Below, piece after piece: positions 8,158 to 17,643 of a stretch of DNA of 64,000 nucleotides; within the stretch, counting starts at the first letter, position 1; every line of letters begins with the position of its first letter. A program made the position numbers and the translations under genes. The notes under the pieces were generated by a model, which was given only the letters and a program-made list of their open reading frames with translations, did no database searches and was not told where the DNA came from. This stretch comes from Streptomyces griseofuscus (GTDB lineage Bacteria; Actinomycetota; Actinomycetes; Streptomycetales; Streptomycetaceae), in assembly GCF_014673495.1 (NCBI RefSeq), contig NZ_CP051009.1:1-64000 (forward strand), read 5' to 3'.

Positions 8158-8748
8158 TCAGAACCGGAAGTCTATTTTCGAGACGTGCGTAAAATCGGCA
8201 CGCAGGCCAACGGCGCGGGTGCCCCACTCCGTGAAATACGACTCCGTGATGGCCTCCGCGACGATCGGATGCAGGTCCTCCTCCGTCGCACCAGCCTCCT
8301 GGAGCTCCAGGATCTGCTTCGCGTAGCAGGGCGAGATCGCCGTGGTGATCTGGCGCTCGCGGCCGTCGTCCGAGCTGCCCGTGCAGGTGAATCCGAAGTA
8401 CGCCGTCACTTCCACCATCATGCCGCTGGAGGTGGAAGCCTGTTGACGCGCCTGTGCCCTGACCTGCGGTTGCCACTCGGATTCCGTCTCCTCCACCAGG
8501 GCGGCCCGCAAGCGCTTCTGCGGGGTCGTCAGCTTCCCGGCGCGGTAGCGCTCCACCGTGCGGCGCGAGACACCCAGGCGCTCCGCCAGGGACTGCGTCG
8601 ACCCCTTCGCTCGCGTGAGAAGGAATATCACCTGAGCCTTTGCGGATTTCGGCGCGGGCCGGGTGAACACCTTCCGGTCCGCCCGCGCGAGGGCCTCCAG
8701 GACCTTGCCGCGGCGCGGGGCCGGCTGCTGCTGATCGTGATCGCTCAT
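8158..8748 (-). CDS. Tpg-like terminal protein paralogue
   Basis: A 196-residue homologue of Streptomyces Tpg, the terminal protein that is covalently attached to 5' ends of linear replicons and primes end patching. It shares with the second copy at 11696-12253 the segments FTRPAPKSA-AQ, VSRRTVERY (helix-turn-helix), WQPQVRAQARQ and the C-terminal QEAGATEEDLHPIVAEAITESYF region. GGAGG lies unusually close to the ATG. It has no tap next to it, unlike the other copy, so it may be a diverged spare or have specificity for another telomere type. Confidence 0.8.
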   Translation of the reverse strand: MSDHDQQQPAPRRGKVLEALARADRKVFTRPAPKSAKAQVIFLLTRAKGSTQSLAERLGVSRRTVERYRAGKLTTPQKRLRAALVEETESEWQPQVRAQARQQASTSSGMMVEVTAYFGFTCTGSSDDGRERQITTAISPCYAKQILELQEAGATEEDLHPIVAEAITESYFTEWGTRAVGLRADFTHVSKIDFRF

Positions 8749-8965
8749 ACCTCCAGGGGCTCACGGATCGGCTGTGGACAGAGGCATGGATCCGCGCCCA
8801 AGTCTGCTGCTGCCGTGCGGAGTTCAGAAGGGCGCCCGCCGGTCGGGGAATCCAGCGCGCCGTGAGGCGGAGCGTCTGTTCTCAAGGAACGTGCTGGGTG
8901 AGCGCATGTACGCGGCCCCCAGCACGGCCGACCGGTCAGGGGTGCAGCCGGGGGAGGTCATTCCG

Positions 8966-9621
8966 GTGAGCGTTGCGGAGCTGCCGGACGGCCTCGTGCT
9001 GCGGGAGGCGACCCGCGCCGACACGGCCCCGCTGGAGCCGGTGATCCGGCTGGCCGACCCGGACAACCCCGATGGGTCATGGCGGGGCTGCGCAACGTGA
9101 TCGACCAGAGCCTCGACCCGGAGAAGCCCACCTACGCACGGGTGGTGGAGGAGACGTCGTCCGGCGCGCTGGTCGGCGGCATCCTCACGTTGCCGGCGAC
9201 GTGGGCCTTCACCCACCCCATGCTCATCGGATCGCCCAACGTGCACATCATCGCCGGTCTGGTTGCCCGCCTGGACTCCCTCGCCGTGGTCGAGCAGTGG
9301 CGCGGCCAGGGCGTCGCGCGCGCCCTGGTGGCCGAAGCGGAGAAGGCGGCCGGCTCGCATCAGGCCGGGAAGCTGGGCGCGGCCGTCCTGTACGCCACGC
9401 ATGAGCCGGAGCTGACGGACTTCTACGCCGGCCTCGGTTTCACCCTCTCGCCCGACGGCATCGGCATCCCCACCCCGGCCGGGCTGATCGGCCAGAGCCC
9501 GCCCGAGGGCTTCCGTTTCTCGGTGAAGCCGCTGCGCACCGGCATTCGGATGGAGCCCATGGCCACCCCGTACGGACGACATCTGGTCGTCCGTGGCGTC
9601 CTGCCTGTCCCTGCGCGCTGA
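8966..9621 (+). pseudogene. GNAT acetyltransferase with frameshift
   Basis: A GTG start with GGGGGAGGT upstream begins VSVAELPDGLVLREATRADT, a standard GNAT N-terminus. That frame ends shortly after DPDNPDG. The rest of the domain continues in another frame from 9079 (MAGLRNVIDQ...), with the acetyl-CoA motif EQWRGQGVARALVAEAEKAA and a C-terminal FYAGLGFTL. The break lies at about 9070-9090. Either a frameshift inactivates the gene, or an N-terminally shortened 180-residue protein is made. Confidence 0.65.
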
Positions 9622-9623
9622 CG

Positions 9624-10244
9624 TCAGCGGCGGGTGACGGCGTAGCCCGCGTCGTTGACGGCGCGGGTCCACACGTCGCGGTCGAACCACTTGGTGATGT
9701 TCGGCTGGAGCTCGGTGATGGTGCGCATCCGCGCTTCCCAGTCGTGTCCGGCCGGGCCGCGGCCGCCGTCGCAGCCGGGGCAGCCGTCCTCGCCGTGGAT
9801 GTGGCCGGCCATCCAGGCGTTGACGGCGACGTTGATGATGACCGCGTACAGGTCGCCGCCGGTCTGGGCCAGGGAGTCGGGCACCCCGGCGAGGACCAGG
9901 GCGAGCTCGGGGTTGTCGATCGGCGGCATCGGGGCCTGCCCGACGTCCTTCTCACTGCTGCTCTCCTCGAAGGACGCCAGGCTCTGCGCGAGTCGGTCGG
10001 CCGTGACGGAGGCGTCGAAGTACCGCCACGCGGAGCGCACCTGGATCCCGAGCCGCTCCGCCACGGCGGTGATCTGCTTCTCGATCGTGTCCTCCACGGT
10101 TGCCGGCGCGAGGGTCACCCCGCGGCGGGCCAGCTCCGTGAGCGTCTGGGCAACGGCTTCCTTGAACGCCTTGGTGTTCCGCACAAGCGCATCGTAGGCG
10201 GGTGGGAGGGGCAGCCGGGCGGCTTCACCGGCATCGACCGGCAA
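9624..10244 (-). CDS. Hypothetical protein
   Basis: A 206-residue mainly helical protein. It shows TIEKQITAVAERLGIQVRSA in the centre, followed by a region with GEDGCPGCDGG (a possible metal-binding pair) and a C-terminal NITKWFDRDVWTRAVNDAGY. It is divergent from the endonuclease VII-like gene and shares its 5' region, so the two may be coregulated. No family is assigned. Confidence 0.6.
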   Translation of the reverse strand: MPVDAGEAARLPLPPAYDALVRNTKAFKEAVAQTLTELARRGVTLAPATVEDTIEKQITAVAERLGIQVRSAWRYFDASVTADRLAQSLASFEESSSEKDVGQAPMPPIDNPELALVLAGVPDSLAQTGGDLYAVIINVAVNAWMAGHIHGEDGCPGCDGGRGPAGHDWEARMRTITELQPNITKWFDRDVWTRAVNDAGYAVTRR

Positions 10245-10294
10245 CGACGCGCAGTTCGGGCGGCGTTGTCAGTGGCGGCTGCCACTATCCGGCC

Positions 10295-11554
10295 ATGCCC
10301 ATCAGCCGGGAGTACGCACGCTCCCTCTTCGCGGACCTGACGCAGGACGCGGCGGTGCCGCTGGATCCTGACGAGCTCCTCCACATGCCTCGCCTGCGAG
10401 AGCACGGTCACGTCTTCTTCGGCGACGTAGCGTTGCGCTGCTACAAGCACAAGTCTCGCTGGATGTACGACGAACGCGATATTCGGGCAGCCGGCCGCGC
10501 GTTCGCGGACATGGAGGTGCGCCTGGAAGAGGTCGTCGACGTCCAGCTGCCCGTCCCCGTCTACCGCGACATCCCGGAGCGCGACCCGGAGGAATGGCAC
10601 CGGCCCAACTGGCGCCGCCGTCTGGTGTCATGGATGTTCCAACAGGCTCGCAACCAGTTCGTCGAGCAGGGGCGGCAATACGACGAGTGGGGCTCCTGGC
10701 GGACCATCGGCGCTAACGGCCTGCCCGGCGAGCTGACGTGGGAAAAGTTCGTCGCGTCCAGCAGCAGCCACCGGCACACCCAGAACATCGCCGGCACCCG
10801 TCCCCTCGAGCTCCTGACGTGGTCCGGGGAGAACTGGTACCTACCCCGGGCCTACGCGGACCTCATGGACCGCTGGGAACGGCGCGAGGACGAACTGGTG
10901 ACCCGGGCCCGGCTCTGCTCCTCCTGCGGTGACCAGGGCCCGTACTGGGGCGGCTGGCGTACCCCGACGGCGTCGGGGTACATCACCCGGTGCCCACCGT
11001 GCTCCGGGGCCGCCTTCCAGCCGTACACCGGTCGCCTGCGCGGTGTGCAGTACGAGAAACTCCGCCGACGCGGTACGCGGGCCGACGACTACCTGTGCCG
11101 GTTGTGCAAGGCGAGCCAGGCGTCGGCATGGGATCACTGCCACGACCACGGGTATGTCCGCGGCCCGCTGTGCGGCAGCTGCAACACCCGCGAGGGCAAG
11201 GCCACGCCGTACTACTTCCTCCAGCTCGAAGGTGGCACGCTGCACCTCCTGGAGTGCAGCGGCTGCCTCGAACAGCGCACTCTTCCGCGCCGCTTCCATA
11301 TGGATGTGGTCTGCGCGCACCTGGAGCAGACCGAGCGACACGGCCGATGCCGCAAGCAGCCGTACGCCCGCGAAGCAGAACGCGTGCACGGCGCGCACCG
11401 CTTCCAGCTGGAGTGCAGCGGCTGGCACATGGCCAGCAGGTGGACGAAGGACCTCACAGCGTCCGAGGTGACCGTGCTCGTGCGAGCCTTCGTCGACACG
11501 GCGCTCGCCGACCAGGAGGCAAGAGGGCCTGACGCCGCTGCACGAGCGGAGTGA
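10295..11554 (+). CDS. Endonuclease VII-like HNH protein
   Basis: A 419-residue protein. Cysteine pairs CSSC and CPPC (about residues 208-235) lead to a treble-clef/HNH domain of the phage T4 endonuclease VII type at about 265-310: YLCRLCKAS, WDHCHDHGYVRGPLCGSCN, then a Tyr/Phe-rich tail. The DHCH core and the CxxC pairs are the expected metal-binding and catalytic elements. Such enzymes cleave branched or nicked DNA. Next to tpg and tap, a role in resolving replication or transfer intermediates is plausible but inferred. The start ATG is the first codon that preserves the conserved-looking N-terminus. Confidence 0.75.
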   Translation: MPISREYARSLFADLTQDAAVPLDPDELLHMPRLREHGHVFFGDVALRCYKHKSRWMYDERDIRAAGRAFADMEVRLEEVVDVQLPVPVYRDIPERDPEEWHRPNWRRRLVSWMFQQARNQFVEQGRQYDEWGSWRTIGANGLPGELTWEKFVASSSSHRHTQNIAGTRPLELLTWSGENWYLPRAYADLMDRWERREDELVTRARLCSSCGDQGPYWGGWRTPTASGYITRCPPCSGAAFQPYTGRLRGVQYEKLRRRGTRADDYLCRLCKASQASAWDHCHDHGYVRGPLCGSCNTREGKATPYYFLQLEGGTLHLLECSGCLEQRTLPRRFHMDVVCAHLEQTERHGRCRKQPYAREAERVHGAHRFQLECSGWHMASRWTKDLTASEVTVLVRAFVDTALADQEARGPDAAARAE

Positions 11555-11602
11555 CCGGCACGGGGCGGCCCTCAAGCAAGGACCGATGCCTTTCGGCGCG
11601 AC

Positions 11603-11637
11603 CAGCGCGCCCAGACCTCTGTGGTCTGGGCGCGCTG
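11603..11637. terminator. Bidirectional hairpin terminator
   Basis: Perfect 15-bp arms (11603-11617 and 11623-11637) with a 5-base loop, between the convergent endonuclease VII-like gene and tpg. Confidence 0.75.
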
Positions 11638-11695
11638 ACAGCGAGCACCGGACCAGTCGGTCCGGGCTCACGGGGCCTGTCCGAGGCGCGGCCCG

Positions 11696-12253
11696 TTACA
11701 GGTCGAACTCCAGGTGCTGGACGTCCGTGAACCGGACCTCTTCCAGGCTGCCGGCGCGGCGGCCGCCGTCCTGGAAGTACACCTCCTTGAGTCCTTCGGC
11801 CACGATCTCCTGGAGCTGCTGGTCGGCGGCGCCGGCCTCCTGGGCCTCGAAGAGACGAGCGGCGAAGTGGGGCGGCAGTGCGACGGTCAGCTGCCGGATG
11901 CGGTCCTCATCCGTCGACCCGATCGGCGCGGTGTAGCCCATGCGGGCCCGGGCGTCGATGACGATGCCGCCGGTCGTCGCCGCCTTCTGCCGGGCCTTGG
12001 CCCGGATCTGCGGCTGCCACCGCTTCTTCACCTCGCGCTCCAGGCGGGCGGCGAGGTCGGAGCGGGGCTTCTTGATCTGGTCCTTCACGTACCGCTCAAC
12101 GGTGCGCTGGGAGACCCGCAGCAGTTGGGCGACCGCCTTGGTGCCCTTGAGCTGCTTGACCAGGTACCGCATCTGCGCGCCGGCCGACTTCGGCGCCGGG
12201 CGGGTGAACGCCTTCTGCACCGCGGCCTCCAGGCCGTCCCCGAACAGGCTCAT
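11696..12253 (-). CDS. tpg: Terminal protein Tpg
   Basis: A 185-residue terminal protein of linear Streptomyces replicons. It shows AFTRPAPKSAGAQ, a helix-turn-helix (LLRVSQRTVERYVKDQ), RWQPQIRAKARQKAATTGG and a C-terminal QEAGAADQQLQEIVAEGLKEVYF segment; length and order match the family. Tpg becomes linked to the 5' telomere end and primes patch synthesis, recruited by Tap. It lies 12 bases downstream of tap on the same strand, the usual tap-tpg order. Confidence 0.92.
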   Translation of the reverse strand: MSLFGDGLEAAVQKAFTRPAPKSAGAQMRYLVKQLKGTKAVAQLLRVSQRTVERYVKDQIKKPRSDLAARLEREVKKRWQPQIRAKARQKAATTGGIVIDARARMGYTAPIGSTDEDRIRQLTVALPPHFAARLFEAQEAGAADQQLQEIVAEGLKEVYFQDGGRRAGSLEEVRFTDVQHLEFDL

Positions 12254-12265
12254 CGTGGCCTACTC

Positions 12266-14485
12266 CTACTCTCCGTTGTCGATGTCGGCGACGGTGCCGT
12301 CCTTGATGTACCGGGCCAAGTTGAGCTCCGGCGCGTCGAACCGCTCGCGGACCTCCTCGCCCCACAGGACGGTCTGGGTGCCCTCCCACTTGACCAGGCC
12401 GGGGTTGATGCCGAGCTTGAACCCGCCGGGCAGCGGCTTGCCCTCCCGGTAGGGCAGGAAGTCCAGTGGCGACGTGCCGTCGGCGGCGTAGACGACGCAG
12501 TCGGACAGGATCGCGACGGGGTACTGCCCGGTGAACGCCGCGTGCTTGACGATCTTCCTGTGGAGATTGATCCGGGTGCGGGAGATGACGGCCGCGCGGA
12601 TGTCCGGCCGCCACGTCGGGCGGGACAGGGCGCGCCACGGCTCGCCGGGCTTCCAGCCCTCGCCGCGGGGCCGTTCGCGTAGCTTGCCCAGGCCGCCCTT
12701 CACCGTGGCCTTGATCGCCGAGACGACGATGGCCAGCTCCGGGTCGCGGGCCTTGTAGCCTTCCATCGCCGTGAGGAAGTCGGCCGGGGCGAGGTCGGCG
12801 TCGACGCCGAGGTCGGCCATCGTGGCGAGGTAGGCGTCACGGAGCCGGCTGTACCAGCCGTCCAGGTAGCGGCCGTTGTCGTAGCGGACCCACGCCTCGA
12901 CCGGCCGGACCTCGTAGCCGAGCTCCTGGGCGTACGCCACGGTGGGCGTCGCGTACCAGGCCGGGCCTTCCGGGCGCTCGCCCTTCGGCGTGAAGGGGGA
13001 GGGCAGCAGGCTGCCGTCCAGCTCCACCCACTCCTTGCCGACCTTCACGCGGGACAGGTCGACGTGGGAGAGGTCGACCAGCCACGAGCCGGGCAGCTTC
13101 GCGTCGAAGACCGGGTTCGTGACGTGCGTTGCCTCGCCCAGGCCGACGGTCAACCCGTTGGCGCCGGCGGCGAAGGCCATGTTGACGTCGATGCCGACCA
13201 GGTGGCGCAGGGTGCACTCCGCGTCGGTCATCGGCCGTGCCCAGTCGTACGCCTCCTCGAACAGCTTCTCCGCCGGGCCGCGCACGTGGAACCGCGGCAG
13301 ATCCTTGAGGACGGGGTGGCCATCGGGGACCTCGCACGGCGGCCAGTTCATCGGGTCGATGGCGTCCTTGCCCAGCGAGCCGGGGGTCTTCTCATCGGCC
13401 TGGCGCAGGGCGCCGGTCTCCTCGTCGCGCACGGCGTAGGTCGGCGGGTGGAGCGCGGTCATCAGCTCCAGGCCCGTGACGGCGGTGGAGCCGCGCGGCG
13501 TCATCACCCGCGAGGCGTACACGCCCAGGACGCGGGCAAGCTCCGCCGGCGGGAGCTGCGCGGCGTCGCTCCAGTGCCGGGTGTCGAGCGCGTTCCACGA
13601 CGGGATGCACAGCTGCACGCACTGGCGCTCCGAGCCCTTGGCCGGGCGGTAGATCCGCGCCCACGGCCCGAACCCACGCTTGGTCAGCTTCCACTCCGCG
13701 CGCACCAGCTGCTTGATGACCTTGTGACCCTCCGGGATCCGCCCCGCGTGCCGCTCCTCCTCCGTGAGCATGGTGGGCAGGCCGTAGCGCTCCAAGGCGG
13801 CCTCGGTGAGCACGAGCAGCGGGTCGGCCGGCCTTCCCGGCCCGGACAGCTTCGGCTGCCCGAGCTTCGCCTCCTTGAGGGTCCAGTCGACCAGGGAGGG
13901 CAGGGACTTGGCGGGCACGTCCAGGACCAGGCCGCCGATGCAGTACGCCAGCACCTGCCCGTCCTCGACGTCGACGACCGCCAACGGGCCGTTCTCGAAC
14001 CGCGGGTCGGCGCCGCTCGCCGGGGTGTTCGCCGGGGCCGCCTTCCGCGTGGGACGGCGCGACGTCGACGTGGCCCTGATGATGGTGCTCGCCGGGCGGG
14101 ATGTGGCGGCGGGAGCAGCGGCGACGGGGGCGGGGGTCTGGGTGTTCTCGGTTGCAGTCATGACCGCAGCCTCGGAGGCCGTGGACAGAGTCTCGGCCTC
14201 CGCCGGGGCGGGCGCGCCGGTGAATGTGGCGAGCACCGGAGCCGGGTAGAGCCCTGCGAGCTGCTTGAGCAGCCGGGCGTACGCCTCACGCTCCGGGCCG
14301 CGCGGCTCGGTCGGCTTCTTCGTCGACTCCCAGGCAGACACCGTGGCCCGCCGCACCTTCAGCGCACTGGCGACTTCGTCCAGCGTCAGGCCGTGCGCGA
14401 CACGCAGCCGCTTGCGCTCCTCCGCCGACGGGAGCGGAGAGCGGGACGCGACCAGCGCGTCGACCGCGTCGAACAACTCGGACAT
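12266..14485 (-). CDS. tap: Telomere-associated protein Tap
   Basis: A 739-residue protein. The N-terminus carries an XRE-type helix-turn-helix (LRVAHGLTLDEVASALKVRR, about residues 27-50), then a low-complexity Ala/Pro/Thr linker (about 100-170). A long conserved body has blocks such as HKVIKQLVRAEWKLTKRGFG, WSDAAQLPPAELARVLGVYA and LVGIDVNMAFAAGANGL. Tap binds the telomeric 3' overhang and recruits Tpg. The ATG is preceded by AGGAGG at optimal spacing; the open frame continues upstream but only into dapF antisense. It is cotranscribed with tpg. Confidence 0.93.
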   Translation of the reverse strand: MSELFDAVDALVASRSPLPSAEERKRLRVAHGLTLDEVASALKVRRATVSAWESTKKPTEPRGPEREAYARLLKQLAGLYPAPVLATFTGAPAPAEAETLSTASEAAVMTATENTQTPAPVAAAPAATSRPASTIIRATSTSRRPTRKAAPANTPASGADPRFENGPLAVVDVEDGQVLAYCIGGLVLDVPAKSLPSLVDWTLKEAKLGQPKLSGPGRPADPLLVLTEAALERYGLPTMLTEEERHAGRIPEGHKVIKQLVRAEWKLTKRGFGPWARIYRPAKGSERQCVQLCIPSWNALDTRHWSDAAQLPPAELARVLGVYASRVMTPRGSTAVTGLELMTALHPPTYAVRDEETGALRQADEKTPGSLGKDAIDPMNWPPCEVPDGHPVLKDLPRFHVRGPAEKLFEEAYDWARPMTDAECTLRHLVGIDVNMAFAAGANGLTVGLGEATHVTNPVFDAKLPGSWLVDLSHVDLSRVKVGKEWVELDGSLLPSPFTPKGERPEGPAWYATPTVAYAQELGYEVRPVEAWVRYDNGRYLDGWYSRLRDAYLATMADLGVDADLAPADFLTAMEGYKARDPELAIVVSAIKATVKGGLGKLRERPRGEGWKPGEPWRALSRPTWRPDIRAAVISRTRINLHRKIVKHAAFTGQYPVAILSDCVVYAADGTSPLDFLPYREGKPLPGGFKLGINPGLVKWEGTQTVLWGEEVRERFDAPELNLARYIKDGTVADIDNGE

Positions 14486-14538
14486 GGAACACCTCCTGAG
14501 CCACACTCTACCCCAATAACCGCAAGAATCGCGTACAT

Positions 14539-15468
14539 TTACCGTACAAATACCGTACGGCCCTTCTCGGGGGTGGGGTCGCGCTCGGCGGTCACATCGC
14601 GGGGAAGGCGGATGGAGCCGAGGGCGGTGATGGCGGCCGGCCCGGTCAGGGTCATGGCGCCGTCGGCCGTGACGGATAGGCGCAGGATTCCGCCGGGGAA
14701 GTCGACGCGGTAGTCGGCGGCTCCGCTCTGGCCGGTGTGGCGCCGGTGGGCGGCGACGGCGGCGCAGGCGCCGGTTCCGCAGGCGCGGGTCTCGCCCACG
14801 CCTCGCTCGTGGACGCGGACCGCGAGGTGGTGCGGGCTGAGGACGGTGGCGAACTCGGTGGTGACGCCGTCGGGGTAGGCGCTGGCCGGCTCCACGGCGG
14901 GCCCGGTGTGGAGGGTTCCGGCATCGGCGGGATCGTCGAGGAACACCACGGCGTGGGGGTTGCCCATGTCGACGTGGGTGGCGGGCCGGGTTTTGCCGTC
15001 GGCGGCGGTGACGGTGATGTGGTCGGGGCCGGGGAAGACGGGGGTGCCCATCGCCACGGCGACCGGCCCCTGGAGGCTGTCGCTGCGGTCGGGTACTCGG
15101 ATCTGGCGGAGGCCTGCGCGGGTGGCGATGGCGAGGGCGCCCGGCGGGCACAGGCCGGTGTCGACGAGGTAGCGGGCCAGGACCCGGATGCCGTTGCCGC
15201 ACATCGCTCCGCGGCTTCCGTCGGCGTTGCGGTAGTCCATGAACCAGTGGGCGCGGTGGGCCATGGCGGCGGCCTCCGGTGCCGCGGTGCAGCGGACAGC
15301 GCGCAGGATCCCGTCGGCTGCGGCTCCGGTGAGGGGGTCGGTCAGGTGGCTGACGGTCTCGGCGGTGAGGTGGATGCGGCCGTGGGGGTCCAGCAGGACG
15401 AGGAAGGTGTTCTCGCAGCCGTGCCCCTTGGCGAAGGGCACGGTGGCGGTTCGGGCAGTGGTGGTCAT
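14539..15468 (-). CDS. dapF: Diaminopimelate epimerase
   Basis: A 309-residue DapF-family epimerase that interconverts LL- and meso-diaminopimelate through a two-cysteine mechanism. Both catalytic signatures are present: AMCGNGIRVLARYL in the first half and ETRACGTGACAAVAAHRR near residue 240. A substrate-binding FAKGHGCENTFLVL motif is at the N-terminus. The ATG overlaps the stop of the 93-residue gene upstream, so translation is coupled. An essential lysine/cell-wall gene on a plasmid next to a GntR regulator suggests a specialised copy, perhaps acting on another amino acid. Confidence 0.9.
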   Translation of the reverse strand: MTTTARTATVPFAKGHGCENTFLVLLDPHGRIHLTAETVSHLTDPLTGAAADGILRAVRCTAAPEAAAMAHRAHWFMDYRNADGSRGAMCGNGIRVLARYLVDTGLCPPGALAIATRAGLRQIRVPDRSDSLQGPVAVAMGTPVFPGPDHITVTAADGKTRPATHVDMGNPHAVVFLDDPADAGTLHTGPAVEPASAYPDGVTTEFATVLSPHHLAVRVHERGVGETRACGTGACAAVAAHRRHTGQSGAADYRVDFPGGILRLSVTADGAMTLTGPAAITALGSIRLPRDVTAERDPTPEKGRTVFVR

Positions 15469-15746
15469 GGGCGGAGGCCTTGTCGTCGTAATTCGATGCG
15501 CAGCCAGGCGATTTGCCCGTCGGGCGTGTTGCTGACGCCGTATTCGCTGCCGAGTTCGAGTACGGCCAGGAGGTGGGTCCAGCGGCACAGGGCGGCGTCG
15601 GTGACGTCGGTTTCGATGCGGACCGACCCGAGGTCAGCGATGACGCGGGGCTCGGTTCCGGTCAGCTCGGCCAGTTGCTGGGCGACCGTCGCGGCCGCGG
15701 TGCGGATGGCGGCTCCCTGGTGGCGGTCGTAGCCCACTGCACCCAC
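15465..15746 (-). CDS. Small protein coupled to dapF
   Basis: A 93-residue protein of unknown function with a helical start (AAIRTAAATVAQQLAELTG), a strand segment (RVIADLGSVRIETDV) and a helical WTHLLAVLELGSEYG stretch. It ends inside the dapF start (ATGA overlap). It starts with GTG; no clear ribosome-binding site is visible, so translation could be leaderless. It is divergent from the GntR gene, with shared putative operators between them. Confidence 0.65.
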   Translation of the reverse strand: MGAVGYDRHQGAAIRTAAATVAQQLAELTGTEPRVIADLGSVRIETDVTDAALCRWTHLLAVLELGSEYGVSNTPDGQIAWLRIELRRQGLRP

Positions 15747-15770
15747 ATTCGACGTAGTGATTACTGCGCG

Positions 15771-15800
15771 TTTTTATTGGTCCCCCATTTTTTTATTGGT
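15771..15800. promoter_or_regulatory. Putative GntR operators (direct repeat)
   Basis: TTTTTATTGGT occurs at 15771-15781 and again at 15790-15800 in an AT-rich island between the divergent dapF operon and the GntR gene. A reverse-oriented TTATTGGTC lies at 17710-17718 before the desaturase gene. This suggests one regulator for both transcription units. Confidence 0.6.
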
Positions 15801-15848
15801 GGACTAAATTGTCAATCCGTTTCAACCAACCCGCGCAAAGGGAGTTGC

Positions 15849-16619
15849 ATGGCTGACCGTTAGGAGGCGGGATACGCGCGCGTCGCCCAGGCCATTCGCG
15901 ACCGCATCGCCGACGGCACCTGGCCCCCCGGCCACAAGCTCCCCAACCGGCCCACACTGGCCGCCGAGTTCGGCGTCGGGGAGAACACCGTCCGCCAGGC
16001 CGTGGAGATCGTCCTCGCCGAGGGCCTGCTGGAAAGTTTCCGCGGCCGCGGCCGCGGCACGTACGTCCGCGCCCCGCGTCAGCGACGCACCCTGCCGCGC
16101 ACCTGGACCCCCGGTGCCGCGCCCGGCCGGCTCGGTCTCGCCCCGACCGGCTCACCCACGAGCCTGGAAGCCGAGAGCACCGCCAAGGTCCCGGCCCCGG
16201 CGCGCATCGCCGCCCGCCTGGGCATCACGGCGGGCGAGCTGTGCGTGCGCACCGAGTACGAAGTGCTCGCCGACCTGCGGTGCGTGCTGACCGCCACCAG
16301 CTGGGAGCCCTACGCCCTGACCAAGGGCACACCGGTAGTCCTGCCCGAGGGCGGGCCGCTGGCCGGGCGCGGTGTGGTCGAGCGGATGGCCCAGATCGGT
16401 ATCACCGTCGCCCGCATCGCCGAGGTGCCGCGTCCCGTGCAGCTCGACCGCGAGACGGCCCAGCTGCTCGGCACGACCCCGGGAGCGCAAGCGGTGCTGA
16501 TCGAGCGCACGCACTACGACAGCGGCGGCCGGGCGGTCGAGACGGCGGACATCCTGGTGCCGGCCGAGCGGTGGGACATCACCTACGACATCCCCGTCGA
16601 TGCGGCGCCACCTGCCTGA
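15849..16619 (+). pseudogene. GntR-family regulator with early TAG codon
   Basis: AAAGGGAG precedes an ATG whose frame reads MADR, then TAG at 15861-15863, then EAGYARVAQAIRDRIADGTW and a full GntR winged helix (LAAEFGVGENTVRQAVEIVL) plus a C-terminal UTRA-like effector domain ending in a typical DILVPAERWDITY. No alternative start codon precedes the winged helix, so the protein should not be made intact unless the stop is read through or is a sequencing error. The rest of the frame is undamaged, so the lesion is recent. Confidence 0.7.
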
Positions 16620-16719
16620 CACGGGCTCCCGGGGACGCACACCCGCCAGGGGGGGGCGGGCTTCGGCCAGCACACACAGCACGGCCCGCACGGGCTGCAA
16701 CGAGGGAGGGGAACGGAGT

Positions 16720-17625
16720 ATGGCCGCACCGCGCAGCGACTCCGCAGGGCGGGCCGTCGATGCCTTAGCGTCACCCGCGATCACCAACCTGATCGGGATC
16801 ATCGGGATCATCACCCCGGTCACCGCATGGCTCACCGCACGCGGAACGACGAAGAACGCCCTCCTGATCGCCGAGACGGTGATCGTGATGGCGCTGGTCG
16901 GCTCGCACATCTGGCTGCGCAAGCGCTACATCCAGCTCCGCCGTGCCAATAACCTGCGGAGCATGGATGACGCGCCCTACTACGAACTGGTCCGCGCGAA
17001 GCTGGAGCAGGAACTCGTCGCCGACTACAGCGCCGTCGCCGACGGCCACCTTCAGGTGTATGCCACCGAGGTGCCGCGCCTGTCGGTCATGCTGGTCCAG
17101 GCCCTCCTGGAGTCCCAGTCACAGCCGCAGCGGATCCTCGCGTCCGACCTGACCACCGACCCCGGCCTGCTGACCCGTCGGCGTGAGTACCTCGCCGCCA
17201 ACCGGCAGCTGCTCCAGGCCGGCGGCACCATCAACCGGCTCTACATCGCCTACGAACGCGACCTGGTCCGCGAGGACTACGCCCGCAGCCTGCTGCAACT
17301 CGTCGAATCCCAACGAGAGATGGGAGTCACCTGCGGACTGGCCGTCCGGGACCGGCTGCGCGCCGACCAGGCCGTGGACGTCATCATCATCGCCGCGGCC
17401 GCCGCCCTCGTCGAAGACGAGCAGGGCGACGCCGACTACACCAAGGGCCGCAGCACCGTGCACTTCAAGGGAGTCGACCGCTGGATCAGCCGCTTCGAGT
17501 CGGCCTGGGGCAACGGCGCCGACTCCGCCACCGCCGCCCTGCGCAGCTACGAGAACGCCGCCCGGCCCCTGCTGGGTTCCACCTGGGACGAAGCCCGCGT
17601 ACGGCAGACCGTCGACACCCTCTAG
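16720..17625 (+). CDS. Membrane protein with cytosolic domain
   Basis: A 301-residue protein with two adjacent N-terminal membrane helices (ITNLIGIIGIITPVTAWLTA and ALLIAETVIVMALVGSHIWL, about residues 21-68). A large soluble domain of about 230 residues follows. Its order (a central LYIAYERDLV, then VTCGLAVRDRL, VDVIIIAAAAALV and a late VHFKGVDRWISRFESAW) loosely recalls phospholipase-D-like folds, but no HKD motif is present. AGGGAGGGG lies before the ATG. The function is not known. Confidence 0.65.
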   Translation: MAAPRSDSAGRAVDALASPAITNLIGIIGIITPVTAWLTARGTTKNALLIAETVIVMALVGSHIWLRKRYIQLRRANNLRSMDDAPYYELVRAKLEQELVADYSAVADGHLQVYATEVPRLSVMLVQALLESQSQPQRILASDLTTDPGLLTRRREYLAANRQLLQAGGTINRLYIAYERDLVREDYARSLLQLVESQREMGVTCGLAVRDRLRADQAVDVIIIAAAAALVEDEQGDADYTKGRSTVHFKGVDRWISRFESAWGNGADSATAALRSYENAARPLLGSTWDEARVRQTVDTL

Positions 17626-17643
17626 CAGCGCACCCTCACCCTG

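Noticed and set aside
14486..15202. N-terminal extension of Tap to 978 codons
   Set aside because: The extra part is antisense to dapF in frame composition and is Arg/Pro/His-rich. AGGAGG before MSELF sets the real start.
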